Positions 16,914-25,988 are shown, numbered from the stretch's first letter. The stretch: 64,000 nucleotides of DNA from Bin5 sp034428395 (GCA_034428395.1 DAOUHX010000424.1:116090-180089), one strand, 5' to 3'. The notes: generated by a model from the sequence alone, not told the origin. Numbers and translations: made by a program.

Positions 16914-17044
16914 GACGCAATAATGGTCCCCGAATTCGGTCGAACGGCCATTGTTCTACGCGAAAAATTGCGAACTGGCCTGCCAAGGAAGTTGCCAGAG
17001 TGTTCCCTGGTCGTCGATGGCTTCGCTCAGGACCTAGTTTAGAC

Positions 17045-17073
17045 TTGCCAAACCGCCCCATGACTCCTACTAT
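17045..17073 (+). promoter_or_regulatory. Predicted promoter of threonine synthase gene
   Basis: TTGCCA at 17045-17050 (five of six consensus bases), 17-bp spacer, TACTAT at 17068-17073, 46 bases before the start codon. Confidence 0.6.
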
Positions 17074-17118
17074 ACCATATCGCCTGCGGAACTCCTTTCT
17101 CGAAAGGCAAATCGTTTA

Positions 17119-18447
17119 ATGTCCCAGCCGAATGACAGGAGTTTTCTGACCGGACTGCAGTGCCTCCGCTGCGGGCAGAACTATGCCCTGGGAGAGCTGG
17201 AATACGTTTGCCCCTGCCGACCCAATGCCGGCAGCGACTTGGGACATCTCGACGCCGTCTATGACTACGATGCCATCATTGCTACACGCAAAAGGCTGGC
17301 ATGGACGGCTGAAGGAAACGACGGCGCAGCCACTCGCTCGATCGAGCGCTGGTGGCCCCTACTCCCTGTTAGGGTCGAATCGCTGCCGCCGCTTCCGGTG
17401 GGAAATACGCCCTTGCTTCGCCCAGAAAGACTGGCAGACGTTGTCGGGGTTAACCAACTTTTCATCAAGGACGATGGCCGCAACCCTTCAGCCTCGTTGA
17501 AGGATCGGGCCTCGGCAATCGCCCTCGCCAGGGCGCGTGAGACAGGTCGCGTGGTCGTCGCCGCGGCCAGTACGGGAAACGCTGCCGCCGCGTTGGCCGC
17601 GCTGGGCGCTTCCGCAGCACAGGCGACAGTCATTTTCGTTCCCCACACCGCGCCAGAGGCGAAAGTCGCCCAGCTCCTCGTTTACGGCAGCCGCGTGTTG
17701 GCTGTTGACGGCACTTACGACGATGCCTTCGACCTGTGTGTAAGGGCGTGTGAAAAGTTTGGATGGTACAACCGCAATACTGGCTACAATCCATATATGA
17801 CCGAAGGCAAGAAGACGGTCAGTTTCGAGATTGCGGCCCAGCTGGCGAAAGCAAGAGGTCCGGCGCGATCGGCCGGCGGCGGAGAAGGCAAATCTTCATT
17901 CCTGGCCCCCAATTCAGTCTTTGTCTCGGTCGGCGACGGCTCGATCATCGGTGGCGTGTATAAGGGCTTTTGGGAACTGCACCGCCTCGGCTGGATCGAA
18001 CGCGTTCCGCGCATCTTCGGCGTACAGTCTACCGCCAGCGCCGCAATTCACAACGCCTGGCGCGACGGGCTGGAAATACCCCAGCCCGTGGTCGCCGCAA
18101 CCGCAGCTGACTCGATAGGGGTCAACGCGCCGAGCGATGCGATCAAAGCACTCCGGGCCGTGCGCGAGAGCGGGGGCGCCTTCGTCCTGGTGGAGGACGA
18201 GGCGATTCTGCAGGCGATTCTGCCCCTGGCACGGCAGGGCGGCGTATTTGGCGAGCCGGCAGGCGCCGCCGCCCTGGCGGGCCTCTTCGAAGCTCGCAGG
18301 CAAGGACTTGTGAAGTCCCACGAGACTGTCGTAGTCATCAATACGGGCAGCGGCCTGAAGGACGTGCCCGCGGCGACCGGCGTAGCGGGTGACCCGGTCG
18401 TCATCCCGCCACTGCTGGAAGCAGTTGCTGAATCGCTCGAGTCTTAA
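17119..18447 (+). CDS. thrC: Threonine synthase
   Basis: PLP enzyme of fold type II that converts O-phosphohomoserine to threonine, 442 residues. The N-terminus carries a small zinc-ribbon-like patch with Cys15, Cys18, Cys31 and Cys33. The PLP lysine is Lys126 in NPSASLKDRAS, the asparagine-loop follows as AASTGNAAAALAA, and SVGDGSIIGGVYKG is the phosphate-binding loop. A GAAAGG site is near the ATG. The next gene, 259 bases on, is another fold-type II enzyme in the same orientation. Confidence 0.94.
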   Translation: MSQPNDRSFLTGLQCLRCGQNYALGELEYVCPCRPNAGSDLGHLDAVYDYDAIIATRKRLAWTAEGNDGAATRSIERWWPLLPVRVESLPPLPVGNTPLLRPERLADVVGVNQLFIKDDGRNPSASLKDRASAIALARARETGRVVVAAASTGNAAAALAALGASAAQATVIFVPHTAPEAKVAQLLVYGSRVLAVDGTYDDAFDLCVRACEKFGWYNRNTGYNPYMTEGKKTVSFEIAAQLAKARGPARSAGGGEGKSSFLAPNSVFVSVGDGSIIGGVYKGFWELHRLGWIERVPRIFGVQSTASAAIHNAWRDGLEIPQPVVAATAADSIGVNAPSDAIKALRAVRESGGAFVLVEDEAILQAILPLARQGGVFGEPAGAAALAGLFEARRQGLVKSHETVVVINTGSGLKDVPAATGVAGDPVVIPPLLEAVAESLES

Positions 18448-18706
18448 ATCAAACAGCCAAGAGGGCTGCCGCCTTGGGAACTGCCAAAACGGGACAGAGA
18501 GTCGCTTGAGGGGCCGGGAAGAGTGGAAGAGAGCTGGCTCGCGTTTGCTGCGGCATACCGACAGATTCCTCAGCGCTGCAGAATCCCTTGACGCGGTCCC
18601 TCCCTTCGCCAGCGGCCGCTCCCTTCCCCCACGACGCTGGCGCGATACATCTATCGAACCGATGGCTTTAGGATCAGCATAAACTGAAAAAACTGGAGAG
18701 ACTGCT

Positions 18707-20098
18707 GTGAAACGATCGATCGTACCTGGCCCAACCTACGCGGAGATGCGCGACCCCGCGCTGCTACCGGCCGAACTTCGCAAAAGAGCGTCCGACGCAC
18801 TGACTGAAGAAGAGCTTGCGCCGGTAAACCTCTTCAACATCTGCTGGAAGACCGGCGGTTCAGAGGTTGAGCGCATCGTCCTGCCCAAGGAACTGACCGG
18901 CGTCCAGGCCAATATCATCGTCTTGAGTGGCCGCAACTTTCCAAGCGGCTCAATGAAGGTCGGGCCCGCCTACACGACCTTGGCGGAGGCAGAGGCGCTG
19001 GACGGCCTCCGACCCGGCGACCGCAGCATCATCGGGCCCAGCACAGGAAACTTCGGCATCGGTACTGCCTACGTGAGCGCTCTGAAAGGTTACCAGGCAA
19101 TCGTCGTTATGCCGGACACCATGAGCCAGGAGCGGTACGAACGCATTCGAAAATACGGCGGCGAACTCGACCTGACTCCCGGCACGGAGTCGGATGTTAT
19201 TCTCACTCTCGAACGTACGCACAACGAGTACGTCAGCAAGCCGGACCGCTACTTCGTCCTTGCCCAATTTGAGCTGATGCCCAACTACCGCTTCCACCGC
19301 CACGTCACCGGCGACGCGGCTGCGCGCGCCGCAGCCGACGTCGGCAATGGCCGGGTCGCCGCCTTTGTCAGCGCGCCGGGCAGCGCCGGCACGCTTGCGG
19401 CGGGCGACTACTTGAAGTCGCTCTATCCGGACGCCAAGATCGTGGCTTTGGAGCCCCGCCAGTGTTCGACACTGTTCGACGGCGGCCAGGGGCAGCACCG
19501 CATCGAAGGCATTGGCGACAAGATGGTGACACTCATTCACAATGTCTTCAATACGGATCTGCTGATGTTGGTAAACGATGAAGAGACGGTGCAAGCAATG
19601 GAAGCAGTGCAGTCCGGCACAGAGGTGTTGGCCGAACGGCTCGGCGTTGACCCAATGGAGGCGCAGGCTCTGCGCGGAAAGTTCGGGCCGAGCTGCATCT
19701 GTAACATTATCGGCGCGGTCAAGACGGCAAAGTACCTCGGCTTGGGGGCCCAGGACAACGTTGTAACCGTGGCAACCGACAGCTACGACCGGTATCCCTC
19801 AGTGAGTAACGAACTCTATGACCGTCATGGCGGCAGGCCTGACGAAGATACGCTGGAGATGTGGGCTAAGTCCGCTTTCCTGGGCGCCTCGCTGGGCGAG
19901 ACGATCGATCTCAACCGGCCGGGCGAGAAGACGCGACTCCAGAATATGAAACGGGACCTGTGGACCCGATTCGGCTACAGCAGCGCCGACGTCGACCGCA
20001 TGGCAAGTCAGGCCTTTTGGGACGAGGAGTATGGCAAAATCGAGGCGATCGATCCTGCGATCGCGGAGATACGCGGGGCACTGACGGCTGCGGCTTGA
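18707..20098 (+). CDS. Fold-type II PLP-dependent enzyme (cysteine synthase/threonine synthase-like)
   Basis: PLP-dependent beta-eliminating or beta-replacing enzyme, 463 residues, longer than a standard cysteine synthase (about 310). GTG start preceded by GGAGAG. Lys84 in SGSMKVGPAYT is the expected Schiff-base lysine; GPSTGNFGIG is the substrate loop and APGSAGTLAAGDYL the phosphate-binding loop. The N-terminal 60 residues and the C-terminal 120, which include DLWTRFGYSS, are additions to the core. Annotation pipelines usually label this group as cysteine synthase family protein; the true substrate is unknown. Its stop is three bases from that of the convergent xseA. Confidence 0.85.
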   Translation: MKRSIVPGPTYAEMRDPALLPAELRKRASDALTEEELAPVNLFNICWKTGGSEVERIVLPKELTGVQANIIVLSGRNFPSGSMKVGPAYTTLAEAEALDGLRPGDRSIIGPSTGNFGIGTAYVSALKGYQAIVVMPDTMSQERYERIRKYGGELDLTPGTESDVILTLERTHNEYVSKPDRYFVLAQFELMPNYRFHRHVTGDAAARAAADVGNGRVAAFVSAPGSAGTLAAGDYLKSLYPDAKIVALEPRQCSTLFDGGQGQHRIEGIGDKMVTLIHNVFNTDLLMLVNDEETVQAMEAVQSGTEVLAERLGVDPMEAQALRGKFGPSCICNIIGAVKTAKYLGLGAQDNVVTVATDSYDRYPSVSNELYDRHGGRPDEDTLEMWAKSAFLGASLGETIDLNRPGEKTRLQNMKRDLWTRFGYSSADVDRMASQAFWDEEYGKIEAIDPAIAEIRGALTAAA

Positions 20099-20101
20099 AG
20101 C

Positions 20102-21412
20102 TCACCCCTGCTCGCGGCGGACTGAGTACTTTCCGCCGGCGGCGATGACGAGAAGCCGCTCGCCCGATATCGCCTGTTCCGGCGCGGTGACGATTGAGCC
20201 GTCTGCCCTTTGGACCATGCTATAGCCGCGCGACAAGACGTTCAAGGGGTTCAGGCCTTCCAAACGCGCCGCGCCGGATGACAGCCGCTCTCGACGACTT
20301 CCCAGCGTCACCACCGCTGCGCGCTGCAATCGCAGCTCAGCGTCGTCCAGCCGCTGGAGGGCGAGGTCGATCTGGCGCAGCGGCGCATTCCGTTGCAGGC
20401 GCACGCGCAGCGCATCCCAGGCCTGTCTTTCACTCGCCACGCAAGCGCCGCCATCACGCAAAAGTTGCAGTTGGATCTGCCGGATATCCCGGAGGAGTTC
20501 CTGGCCGTCGGGTGTTGCGGCGACCGCCGCGGCGGTGGGCGTGGGCGCACGCACGTCAGCAGTAAAGTCAGCAATCGTGAAGTCGGTCTCATGTCCGACG
20601 CCGGAGATTACAGGCGTCTCGCAGCCGGCAATCGCATATGCGACCTGCTCCTCGTTGAAAGCCCAAAGATCTTCAATCGAGCCGCCCCCGCGCACCAGCA
20701 GAATCGTATCCAGCCGTTCGCCTTCAGGCGACCCGCCGGTCCCAACCGTTGCCTCGCGACCATTGCGTTGCCCCTCCAGGAGCAGCGGCAGATCAGCGAA
20801 TTCAGGGGCCGTGCCGTTTGTCTGGCCCGCCGCTTCGGGAAAACGGTCGGCCGCGGCCAGGGCGGCGGCAATCTGACCGTGTGCGTCGGCGCCCTGCACC
20901 TGAGTGGCAAAGAGGATGACTTCGGCCAGGGGCCAGCGCTGACCCATCGTTCTCAGCACGTCCTGCAGGGCAGCTGCTTCCGGGCTCGTGACGACACCGA
21001 CCCGCCGCGGGGCTCCTGGAATCCTCCGTTTACGGTCCTCGTCGAACAGTCCTTCGGCTGCCAACTTTTCCTTGAGCGCCTCGAAGCGGGCATACAACTG
21101 GCCGCGCCCGGCCGGCCGAAGTTCGTCGACATAGAACTGATACCTGCCGCGCTCGGGATAGACGCCGACATATCCATGTGCCAGGACCTGGTCTCCAGTA
21201 CTTGGCAGCCAAGTGTGGCGAAACGCACTGCCTCTCCACATCAATGCGTCGATGACCGCGCCGCTGTCCTTAAGGCTGAAGTAAATGTGCCCGCTTCCCG
21301 CCTTCTTCCAGCTGCTGACTTCCGCAGTAACCCAGATGTCCCTCAGGTCCTCGTCTGTCTCGAACAGGGCGCTAATATGGGCTGTCAGATCCGTGACCGT
21401 TACAGGATTCAT
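20102..21412 (-). CDS. xseA: Exodeoxyribonuclease VII large subunit
   Basis: Catalytic and DNA-binding subunit of exonuclease VII, 436 residues with the ATG at 21412 (MNPVTVTDL). The frame continues upstream into a 14-bp tandem repeat, giving a low-complexity reading that is not genuine. The N-terminal OB domain includes DIWVTAEVSSW and GHIYFSLKD. The catalytic region holds RVGVVTSPEAAALQD, LVRGGGSIEDLWAFNEE and SGVGHETDFTIAD. A 23-residue stretch near EAAGQTNGTAPEFADLP interrupts the usual spacing and looks like an insert. A TACAAT hexamer sits nine bases upstream of the ATG, so the transcript may be almost leaderless. The small subunit xseB is not in the window. Confidence 0.95.
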   Translation of the reverse strand: MNPVTVTDLTAHISALFETDEDLRDIWVTAEVSSWKKAGSGHIYFSLKDSGAVIDALMWRGSAFRHTWLPSTGDQVLAHGYVGVYPERGRYQFYVDELRPAGRGQLYARFEALKEKLAAEGLFDEDRKRRIPGAPRRVGVVTSPEAAALQDVLRTMGQRWPLAEVILFATQVQGADAHGQIAAALAAADRFPEAAGQTNGTAPEFADLPLLLEGQRNGREATVGTGGSPEGERLDTILLVRGGGSIEDLWAFNEEQVAYAIAGCETPVISGVGHETDFTIADFTADVRAPTPTAAAVAATPDGQELLRDIRQIQLQLLRDGGACVASERQAWDALRVRLQRNAPLRQIDLALQRLDDAELRLQRAAVVTLGSRRERLSSGAARLEGLNPLNVLSRGYSMVQRADGSIVTAPEQAISGERLLVIAAGGKYSVRREQG

Positions 21413-21420
21413 AAGGATGC

Positions 21421-21426
21421 ATTGTA
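21421..21426 (-). promoter_or_regulatory. Predicted -10 element of xseA
   Basis: TACAAT on the minus strand, eight bases before the xseA ATG. No good -35 is seen. If it is used, the 5' leader is only a few bases or absent. Confidence 0.4.
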
Positions 21427-21464
21427 CCACACGGTTCGAGCCACCCTCACTCCCTGGCCACTGG

Positions 21465-21520
21465 CAACTGACTACTGACAACTGACCACTGACAACTGAC
21501 CACTGACAACTGACCACTGC
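21465..21520. repeat. 14-bp tandem repeat, four copies
   Basis: Units CAACTGACTACTGA, CAACTGACCACTGA (twice) and CAACTGACCACTGC, directly abutting. A degenerate half copy (CCACTGG) lies just before. It sits 52 bases upstream of the xseA start. Confidence 0.95.
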
Positions 21521-21869
21521 AGTCCCGCCATCCGCTCACGCCGTCCCCTGCAAGAGTCTCCGAAACGTGCTATACTGCAAGGTTGAATCTGAACCCAACC
21601 AGGCTGCACCCAAACGCCCTGCAGCACACAACTGCCCGCCCACCTTACCCAGGGCGCCCGCCATGTCGACCTGCTCTGAACTGAACGTCCGAATCCTGCC
21701 CCCAGCGCATATCGCTCCGGGCGCAGCCGCTGCCACTCGGAAATGTACCACCCAGCCGTCCGCCGCGCCCCCCACCCGCGGCGGGACAAGACGCGCCATG
21801 CCGCCCATGCCTGCGCAGCCGCCATCCGCCTCGGTATCCTGTCACGAAAAGCATGCAACCGACACGATA

Positions 21870-21930
21870 TTGCGCACTTTCTGCACCAAAACGACATCTT
21901 TTGCGCATTTTCAGTCCAAAAACGATAGGG
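21870..21930. repeat. Imperfect direct repeat of about 31 bp, two copies in tandem
   Basis: Copies at 21870-21900 and 21901-21930 share TTGCGCA, TTTC and CAAAACGA in register, with scattered substitutions. A related short duplication, ATCCTGTCACGA, occurs near 21836 and near 21973. Confidence 0.7.
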
Positions 21931-22036
21931 AACTGACCGCGACCGCATCCTGCAACGAGAGTCCATGCCAATATCCTGTCACGAGGAGAGATGAGATTTT
22001 TTCATAGTTAGGCCCATCTGGACAGAACGAGCATTT

Positions 22037-22069
22037 CGATACCCTATCGATACCCTACCGATACCCGGT
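22037..22069. repeat. 11-bp tandem repeat, three copies
   Basis: CGATACCCTAT, CGATACCCTAC and CGATACCCGGT directly abutting. Confidence 0.85.
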
Positions 22070-22792
22070 TTCCGAGAAATTCGCAGCCGGTTTGCGTCAC
22101 AATTGGACGCTCTCGGCCCCATTCTGGACAGATTCGGCCCATTCTTGCGCACGTGCGCGACGCTGCCGACAAGGAGACCGACGCCACCTCTGTATTCAAC
22201 CCTGACTTCGACCCTGGTTTCGAAACGCGCAGGCGATATGGCCCGCGACGGGGCCCTCTACTCGCCCACAGAAGCCGGACGCCTCAATCCTCGCAAACGT
22301 CGAATCCGTTGCCAAAAAACGCCCGTTCAGCAAGGGAAGAATCAGGTCGACGTACCCTGCTTCCATGACGACGTTCGGGCGATGCTCGCTCACCGCACCC
22401 GGCTACCCAGCCAACAATGGCGCCAAAACCCTGCCTGACATCCCAGTCCCCTGATTTGGCATGCACCCGTCAATGTTCTCGTTTTGTCCGGCCGCCTTCT
22501 TCTATCGGCGAAAGCAAAAGTGTGGGCGCCCTGTATGATGCAGTCGGGAACTATTCATCCGGACATTGCTCTCAGCGATAGGATTGCCAAAAGTCGGTGA
22601 CAGCAGCCTGGCAAGATTGCCCTGCGCTTGACTGCGGTGATACACTCTTTCCCGTGCGCTGCGCCCACCTCGACCGGCAAGGCGAGAAGTCGATGGCGAC
22701 CGCATGATCACACCGTTCGCGGACCCGTTTCTCCGCATGCCAGCGGGTCTGCAAGTCAGTCAGGTTCATTGGGAAACTCGGAGCGAAACAAT

Positions 22793-23689
22793 ATGTCTGT
22801 TCAGGTGCGGCAAGAAAAGCAAACCGGAGTCAAGCAGGCAGATACCTGCTGCAGTGCGAGCGGCGCCGCGCGGATTCCGCGTGACGATCCAAAGGCCATC
22901 AGGGCGGATGTGTCGTCCTACTATGGCCAGGTTGCGGAACAGCAGTTGGACAGTCCTGCGCCGTCGGACTGCTGCGGCAGCGATCTTTACCTGGGCGAGG
23001 ACTTGAGTGAACTGCCGGTGGCGGCAGTCAGCAGCAGCCGGGGCTGCGGCAATCCGAACGCGATCGCCTCATTGAAGCCAGGCGAAGTCGTACTGGATCT
23101 CGGCTCAGGCGGGGGACTGGACGTTCTGATGGCGGCGCGGCAAGTGGGTGAGGCAGGCTTTGTCTACGGCGTTGACATGACCGACAAGATGCTGGAACTG
23201 GCGCGGCGCAATGCAGCCAAAATGGGTGCGGCCAATGTCGAGTTCCGCAAGGGCGACCTGGAAGACCTGCCCCTGGAAGATGGCTCGGTCGACGTGATCA
23301 TCTCCAACTGTGTCGTCAATCTGACGCCGGACAAAGGTCGCGCCCTACAGGAAGCTTATCGAGTACTCAGGCCGGGCGGCCGGTTGGCCATCTCCGATAT
23401 CGTGGTCGACGGCGACCTGGGTGACCTGCCGGTGAGCGAGGAAGAGATTCGCGCCGGGCTCAGCTGGGCAGGCTGTATCGCCGGGGCTTTGAGCGACTCT
23501 GAACTCACTCGGCTATTGGCGGCAGCCGGGTTCGAGAATATCGCAATCACCTTCGAACACCGCTACAGCAGCGGCGACTTTCTAGGTGAGCTTCCTGAGT
23601 CTCTGAGAAGCTTGTCCGATCATGCCCTGGCAGAACTGATTCAGCGATTCACGAGCAGCAGTATCCGGGCCCGGAAGCCGCCTCAGTAA
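22793..23689 (+). CDS. arsM: Arsenite S-adenosylmethionine methyltransferase
   Basis: Cytosolic SAM-dependent methyltransferase that methylates arsenite, 298 residues. The start (MSVQVRQEKQ) is set by CGGAG nine bases upstream; the frame extends to 22628 without a site. The SAM-binding motif is DLGSGGGLD at 102-110. Three conserved arsenite-binding cysteines are Cys85 (SRGCGNP), Cys173 (SNCVVNL) and Cys228 (WAGCIAG). An N-terminal CC pair at 19-20 and another at 60-61 add possible metalloid ligands. No arsR, arsB or acr3 gene is adjacent, so this is an orphan resistance gene, possibly acquired; it borders the 1.27-kb gene-poor stretch. Confidence 0.93.
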   Translation: MSVQVRQEKQTGVKQADTCCSASGAARIPRDDPKAIRADVSSYYGQVAEQQLDSPAPSDCCGSDLYLGEDLSELPVAAVSSSRGCGNPNAIASLKPGEVVLDLGSGGGLDVLMAARQVGEAGFVYGVDMTDKMLELARRNAAKMGAANVEFRKGDLEDLPLEDGSVDVIISNCVVNLTPDKGRALQEAYRVLRPGGRLAISDIVVDGDLGDLPVSEEEIRAGLSWAGCIAGALSDSELTRLLAAAGFENIAITFEHRYSSGDFLGELPESLRSLSDHALAELIQRFTSSSIRARKPPQ

Positions 23690-23803
23690 TACTCAGACCG
23701 TCATAGAAAGGGTCGGCAGAAGTGAAGTGGCGACTATCGAGGTCATGGCCTTCATTTGGCCGGCCATTTGAGTAAATCGGCACGTGCAAAAATCCTGGGC
23801 TGC

Positions 23804-24538
23804 CTAAAGTCGACCCGCCGAAGTAGCCTGCAATACCCAGACTTCAGGCTCGCGCGGCAGGACCTCTCTGGACAGCTCGACTTCCGGCTTGTTCGCCCAG
23901 ACTACGCGAGACGACGGATAGCGGCGCGTAAATTCCCGCACGTCCGCCATTCTGGGGAATCTGCATCCTGGCAGGTCGTGATGCATAGGGATAGTCACAG
24001 CCGGCCGGAGAAAGTTGAGCGCGTCCTGCAGGTCATCGAGCTCGATTGTAGGCGGACCCCCCGTTGGGACGATCGCAATATCCACGCCCCCCATCTGCTC
24101 CAATTGCCAGCGTTCCAGCCGGTTGCCAACGTCGCCGAAGTGGACCAGGCGCAGCCCGTCAACGACAAAACAGTACATCGCGTTGTCACGCGGCTGCAGT
24201 TTGACCCGCATCGACTCCAGCGCGGGAATCGCCGTGAACCCAATGCCTGCCCTTGTCACGTAAGACGCGTCGCCTCCTTGTCCTGTACTTTCACGTTCAC
24301 CCGTCCCGTAATCACCGCCAGAACTCAGTATGTGGGTGGCCGTAACGACCTCCGGGTCTCCGGGTATCATGGCGGCGTTGGCGTGGGCAGAGTCGTCATC
24401 GGAGCTGCGAACAACAATGTCAGCAGTCTCGTCGACTGGCGCAAAACCGGACTTGAACGGCGTGTAAGGATCGGTGATGATGCTGACGCCCCCTCCCTCG
24501 ATTCGCAAACACGCATGGGCGTACCACTTGATTCTCAT
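23804..24538 (-). CDS. Metallo-beta-lactamase-fold protein with altered metal motif
   Basis: Hydrolase-fold protein of the L-ascorbate lactonase/UPF0173-like group, 244 residues. The ATG at 24538 is preferred over the GTG at 24550 because GAGGAAG lies between them. The fold opening is clear: IKWYAHACLRIEG..ITDPY. Where the family has HxHxDH, this protein reads SSDDDSAHAN, with only the last His kept. Later elements VHFGDVGN and MHHDLPG look conserved. It may therefore bind metal differently or not be a hydrolase. Last gene of the minus-strand string from copA, 33 bases after the alcohol dehydrogenase. Confidence 0.8.
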   Translation of the reverse strand: MRIKWYAHACLRIEGGGVSIITDPYTPFKSGFAPVDETADIVVRSSDDDSAHANAAMIPGDPEVVTATHILSSGGDYGTGERESTGQGGDASYVTRAGIGFTAIPALESMRVKLQPRDNAMYCFVVDGLRLVHFGDVGNRLERWQLEQMGGVDIAIVPTGGPPTIELDDLQDALNFLRPAVTIPMHHDLPGCRFPRMADVREFTRRYPSSRVVWANKPEVELSREVLPREPEVWVLQATSAGRL

Positions 24539-24571
24539 ATTCTTCCTCACGTCTGAAGTCCGACGAAGATT

Positions 24572-25609
24572 TCAGTCCGGAAAGAGCAGGACCGACTTTG
24601 TGCCTTCCCCGCTCTGCACGCGCCGCACCGCCTCCAGAATGTCCTCGAGTCTGCAGCGAGTGGAGATAACGGCCTCGACCTCTTTGGCGTGCTCGCGAAC
24701 GAAATTGCGTGCCCGGCGAAACTGTTCCACGGAAGAGGCGAATGTGCCCGTCAACACGATCTCGCCGTAGTGGACCCAACTGGCGTCAACTGAAATTGAT
24801 TCCCCTCGCGGCGTGCCGCCGAAGATATTGAATGTCCCCCCATTGCGGACGAGCGGAAGGTAGCGCTCGATCACGCGCGGGATGCCGACCGCTGCGATCA
24901 CCACGTCCGCGCCTTGACCTGTGATGTCGCGAACGATCGCCTCGACATCCTCCCGCTCGGAATTGATGGCCAGGGTCGCGCCCAGCTTTCGCGCCGCGGC
25001 CAGCCGCTCATCGTTCAGGTCCACGCAGAAGACCCGGGCGCCCAGCGCTCTCGATACGATCGTATGCAGCAGACCGAGAGGTCCCACGCCGACAACGACC
25101 ACCGTATCACCCGCCCCCGTCCTGCACTGTTCCGCAGCTGCGAGGCAGCAGGAAGTTGGCTCGATCATCACTGCCAGGTCGAATGGCATGTCGTCGATGT
25201 CCAGAACGCCTCCCAGGCGCACAATCTCAGCCGGGACCCGCACGTATTCGGCAAATCCTCCGTCGTCGCCGTGACCCAGTCCATGTTCGTTGAGACAGAG
25301 GCTGTTGCGCCCCTGTTGGCAGTAGACGCAATGGCCGCAGGCCGCGATCGGATAGACGGCTACTCGCTGGCCTTCATACAAACCGGCCGACGCCGCGCCG
25401 TGGCCGAGCTCCGAAATCGTACCGGCAACTTCGTGGCCCAAAATCGCCGGCAGCTCGGCAGGCGCGCCCAGTCCGCCCAGGATCTTTACGTCGGTTGCGC
25501 AGATTCCGGACGCCCGCACCCGCACGACCACTTCGCCATCGCCCGCGCGCGGGCCGGGAACATCGGCGATGCAAATCTCACTCTTCGCGTAAACGACCGC
25601 GGCCTTCAT
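24572..25609 (-). CDS. Zinc-dependent medium-chain alcohol dehydrogenase (sorbitol/threonine dehydrogenase type)
   Basis: NAD(P)-dependent oxidoreductase of the MDR superfamily, 345 residues. Catalytic zinc ligands: Cys37 in SGICATD and His59-Glu60 in LGHEVAG. The structural zinc site is complete: Cys91, Cys94, Cys97 and Cys105. The Rossmann motif is GVGPLGLLH with an acidic FCVDLN end, favouring NAD. The substrate is probably a polyol, sugar alcohol or threonine-like compound and is not resolvable. Its start overlaps the end of the upstream ccmI-like gene by 32 bases, so translation is coupled. Confidence 0.92.
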   Translation of the reverse strand: MKAAVVYAKSEICIADVPGPRAGDGEVVVRVRASGICATDVKILGGLGAPAELPAILGHEVAGTISELGHGAASAGLYEGQRVAVYPIAACGHCVYCQQGRNSLCLNEHGLGHGDDGGFAEYVRVPAEIVRLGGVLDIDDMPFDLAVMIEPTSCCLAAAEQCRTGAGDTVVVVGVGPLGLLHTIVSRALGARVFCVDLNDERLAAARKLGATLAINSEREDVEAIVRDITGQGADVVIAAVGIPRVIERYLPLVRNGGTFNIFGGTPRGESISVDASWVHYGEIVLTGTFASSVEQFRRARNFVREHAKEVEAVISTRCRLEDILEAVRRVQSGEGTKSVLLFPD

Positions 25610-25958
25610 CGCTTGGACTATCCTCTACGCGCCGGCTGGCGGCAATCTCTTCTTCCAGCGTCTCTTCGAGTTGGAAGGTTTGCGGCCCGTATTCTTCGAT
25701 TTGGCGCATCAGCCCCATGGCACGACGGCGCAGGACCTGGTTGAACCGTTCGAAATCGGCCTCTTCTATCTTGCCGACACTGTGATCGAAGGCCAGATCC
25801 CGGACCGCCTGTAAGGCTGCGTCTTTGCGCGTCATTAGTTCCGCCAGCTCCTCGCCGACCACCGGGGCATGGCCCAAAGGGCGGCGAAAAAGAGGCCAGA
25901 TGACGAAGCCGATGGCAGAGGCTGAGACGACGCCGGTGAGTAGAAGTATGAACCACAT
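25578..25958 (-). CDS. CcmI-like cytochrome c biogenesis protein (short)
   Basis: 126 residues: one N-terminal membrane segment (MWFILLLTGVVSASAIGFVIWPLF), then a charged helical region (about 35-110) with heptad-like leucines, including RKDAALQAVRDLAFDHSVGKI, a pattern typical of CcmI/CycH N-termini that begin KDAAL.AL.DLEFD. The TPR domain of full CcmI is absent, so it may only present apocytochrome or stabilise CcmF. It lies 30 bases after ccmF and overlaps the dehydrogenase start. Identification rests on context plus the helix pattern. Confidence 0.7.
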   Translation of the reverse strand: MWFILLLTGVVSASAIGFVIWPLFRRPLGHAPVVGEELAELMTRKDAALQAVRDLAFDHSVGKIEEADFERFNQVLRRRAMGLMRQIEEYGPQTFQLEETLEEEIAASRRVEDSPSDEGRGRLREE

Positions 25959-25988
25959 GCCGCCTGATCTCTGTCTCCGCTGGGGCCT

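Larger units (their letters stand above)
21521..22792. other. 1.27-kb stretch without a convincing gene
   Basis: Short open frames exist on both strands but none has a ribosome binding site, a recognisable domain or protein-like composition. No tRNA, tmRNA, RNase P RNA or SRP RNA motif was seen. The middle (about 21835-22070) is poorer in GC than its surroundings and holds direct repeats. It may be a decayed gene or mobile element. Confidence 0.6.

Noticed and set aside
20393..21478. 361-codon frame antisense to xseA
   Set aside because: Low-complexity and without motifs; xseA motifs on the other strand are unambiguous.
21465..21520. Possible CRISPR array
   Set aside because: The units are 14 bp and directly abut with no unique spacers, and no cas gene is present.
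21567..22007. 146-codon plus-strand frame in the gene-poor stretch
   Set aside because: Pro/Ala/Thr/Ser-rich with no site or domain, and it reads through the 31-bp repeats; treated as non-coding.
23745..23767. ATGGCC/GGCCAT stem between arsM and the MBL gene as a terminator
   Set aside because: Only six pairs, 11-base loop and a weak T-run; not convincing.
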